This document shows positions 62,993 to 64,000 of a stretch of DNA of 64,000 nt, piece after piece. Positions within the stretch are counted from its first letter, which is position 1. Every line of letters begins with the position of its first letter. Both the position numbers and the translations under genes were made by a program. The notes beneath the pieces are model-generated. The model was not told where the DNA came from. It did not search any database and was given only the letters and a program-made list of their open reading frames with translations. This stretch comes from Pseudomonadota bacterium (GTDB taxonomy: Bacteria; Pseudomonadota; Gammaproteobacteria; Steroidobacterales; Steroidobacteraceae). The stretch lies in the NCBI GenBank assembly GCA_019352035.1, contig JABBNZ010000006.1, positions 35,605-99,604 of the forward strand. Reading direction: 5' to 3'.

Positions 62993-63492
62993 GACGAGTC
63001 GGGTCTGTCCGAGAGGCCTTGTCGCGCGAGAACCTGGGCTCCAAAGGGTGAGACGCCGGTGCTGCAGTACCGTTTCAGCTGGAAGCAGCTGTCGGTGATT
63101 GCCGGGATCAGCTTGCCGATCGTCGTCTGCAGAGCCTTGAGAAATTCGACGATCTGGGGGCTTTTGATCGAGCCATTGAACAGGCGAAAATAGAATCGCC
63201 AGTAGCGAAGCTGCTGATCATCTGGGACGGTCTGCAAGCCCACCGCTCGAAGCTCGTGCGCGCCCATGTGGAGGCCCAGCGTGGCCGCATCGTGCTCGAG
63301 CGTCTGCCGGCCTACGCCCCGGAAGCGAACTCCGTCGAATGCATCTGGGGTTATCTCAAGCATCACGCCATGCCCAACCGTTGCGCCACGAACTTCCTAG
63401 ACCTGGCCCAGCGCGCTCGCAGGAACCTGTGCTCGATGCAACGACGTGCCACGCTTGTGACCGCATTCTGGAAACAGGCGGAGATGTTTTGA
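62993..63492 (+). pseudogene. IS630-family transposase remnant with internal inversion
   Basis: The catalytic C-terminal half of an IS630 DDE transposase abuts the glmS stop. DESGLSERPCRARTWAPKG to QLSVIAGIS reads forward in one frame (62993-63112). LLIIWDGLQAHRSKLVRAHV to TLVTAFWKQAEMF reads forward in another frame (63211-63492). Between them, 63113-63207 encodes the missing middle (WRFYFRLFNGSIKSPQIVEF) only on the minus strand. The N-terminal part is absent. All three DDE carboxylates can be traced (DES, IWDG, VECIWG). Nonfunctional as it stands. Confidence 0.85.
63110..63212 (-). repeat. Inverted segment bounded by AGCTT/AAGCT
   Basis: The segment lies between AGCTT at 63110-63114 and AAGCT at 63208-63212. 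Flipping it back restores the right junction exactly in frame (TTIGK joined to LLIIWDG). At the left junction S-F is restored, then 5 extra bases (GTAGC on the plus strand at 63202-63206) precede W-R-F-Y-F. Confidence 0.75.
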
Positions 63493-63544
63493 TACGGTCA
63501 CGTACCTACGCGAGACTCAATAGCATCGCTGCAAAGAAGGAAAT

Positions 63545-64000
63545 ATGAAGAAGAGTTTTGTTTCAGGAATTCTGATCGGAGCTGTGGCTCTGATTTTGAG
63601 CGGATGCGGGGGAGGTAACTCTGGCGGAAGCAGCGCAGGTAGCGGTGCAAGTGCAAGCGGAGGCGGTGGGTCGAGCTCATCCACTCCGAATCTCTCCATC
63701 AGCGTTACCGGACTGACGAGCGGCGGGAGTGTCACGGTGCAGGGCACCGACAACGTATCCGGCAAGCAAGTCAGTCAGCAGAGCGTCACGGCCGCGAGCA
63801 ACGGTGTCTCCTCCTTTGCCCAGGCATTTCAGACAAACGACTCAAATGGTGGCAACGCGGTTGTGGACCTGACGATCACGGCTCAGCCGACGAACGGTGA
63901 GCAGTGCATCCTCGGGTCAGTTAACCCTCAGTCCACCCAGAGCGGAGGCTCCTGGTCGTTCAGCCCCGATCCGGTGCCTGTGTACTGCAGCTCCCCGGTG
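63545..64000 (+). CDS. Lipoprotein of unknown function (5' part, continues beyond window)
   Basis: At least 152 residues with no stop before the window end. MKKSFVSGILIGAVALILSGC is a type II signal with lipobox LSGC, so the protein should be lipidated. A Gly/Ser-rich linker (GGGNSGGSSAGSGASASGG) follows, then a beta-rich region (NLSISVTGLTSGGSVTVQG) resembling Ig-like or beta-propeller N-termini of cell-surface lipoproteins. GAAGGAA is the ribosome site. Lower GC and AT-rich codons than its neighbours, and the adjacent IS630 remnant, suggest acquired DNA. No family is assigned. Confidence 0.8.
   Translation, partial: MKKSFVSGILIGAVALILSGCGGGNSGGSSAGSGASASGGGGSSSSTPNLSISVTGLTSGGSVTVQGTDNVSGKQVSQQSVTAASNGVSSFAQAFQTNDSNGGNAVVDLTITAQPTNGEQCILGSVNPQSTQSGGSWSFSPDPVPVYCSSPV

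Noticed and set aside
62806..63366. A 186-codon minus-strand frame that looks partly like a transposase
   Set aside because: Its transposase-like part is the inverted segment of the plus-strand IS630 remnant; the rest is antisense to glmS and the remnant, so it is not a gene.

Overview
The window is GC-rich, densely packed chromosomal DNA, read here as a gammaproteobacterium. Supporting signs are a long Gram-negative-type GyrB, class II GlyQ/GlyS, SecB, TatABC, NtrBC with a sigma-54 glnA promoter, an LpxL lipid A acyltransferase, and recF-gyrB and parAB-atp-glmUS gene blocks. The gene order resembles Nevskiales/Steroidobacter/Xanthomonadales relatives, but that placement is inference. It lies near the replication origin: recF-gyrB is at the left edge with two parS-like sites inside recF, and rsmG, parA-parB and the ATP synthase operon occur about 45 kb further on. 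No tRNA, rRNA or CRISPR array was seen.

Layout. 1-3.4 kb: recF (3' part) and gyrB. 3.4-11 kb: a decayed transposase, an LhgO-like oxidase with an outer-membrane-type protein, an AAA ATPase stump, an MFS transporter, a sedolisin protease overlapping a Rieske ferredoxin, and a membrane glycosyltransferase. 11-15 kb: glyQ-glyS-plsC. 15-20 kb: nitrogen control block glnA-DUF4124-ntrB-ntrC, with paired NtrC sites and a -24/-12 promoter before glnA. 20-26 kb: a class 1B-type pyrD, small membrane and START-like proteins, MAPEG, and gpsA/secB/grxC/rhodanese opposite envC. 26-38 kb: an EAL-type phosphodiesterase, ctpA, DedA, GNAT, hemD, an APC permease, a VOC protein, lpxL, an exported methyltransferase-like protein and a POT peptide transporter. 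38-43.4 kb: tatABC, dtd, a cytochrome c4-like protein, a Do-type protease and a metallo-beta-lactamase-fold hydrolase. 43.5-47.5 kb: an S9 peptidase and a QseBC-like two-component system. 47.5-52 kb: rsmG, an Lrp-type regulator divergent from a leucine dehydrogenase, and parAB. 52-63 kb: atpIBEFHAGDC, glmU, glmS. The right end holds a scrambled IS630-type transposase and the start of a lipoprotein gene.

Working together: glnA and ntrBC form a self-consistent nitrogen module; glmU and glmS supply UDP-GlcNAc beside the ATP synthase; SecB, TatABC, EnvC, CtpA and the Do protease form the envelope and export theme; ParAB probably acts on the parS sites in recF.

The most unusual signals are not protein families. 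They are (i) short palindromes lying just after stop codons, one family sharing the core GCGCTGGATCCGGGC and others sharing a loop but not a stem; (ii) an IS630 transposase whose central ~100 bp are inverted; and (iii) enzymes missing expected catalytic residues (S9 peptidase, rhodanese, GGDEF domain).
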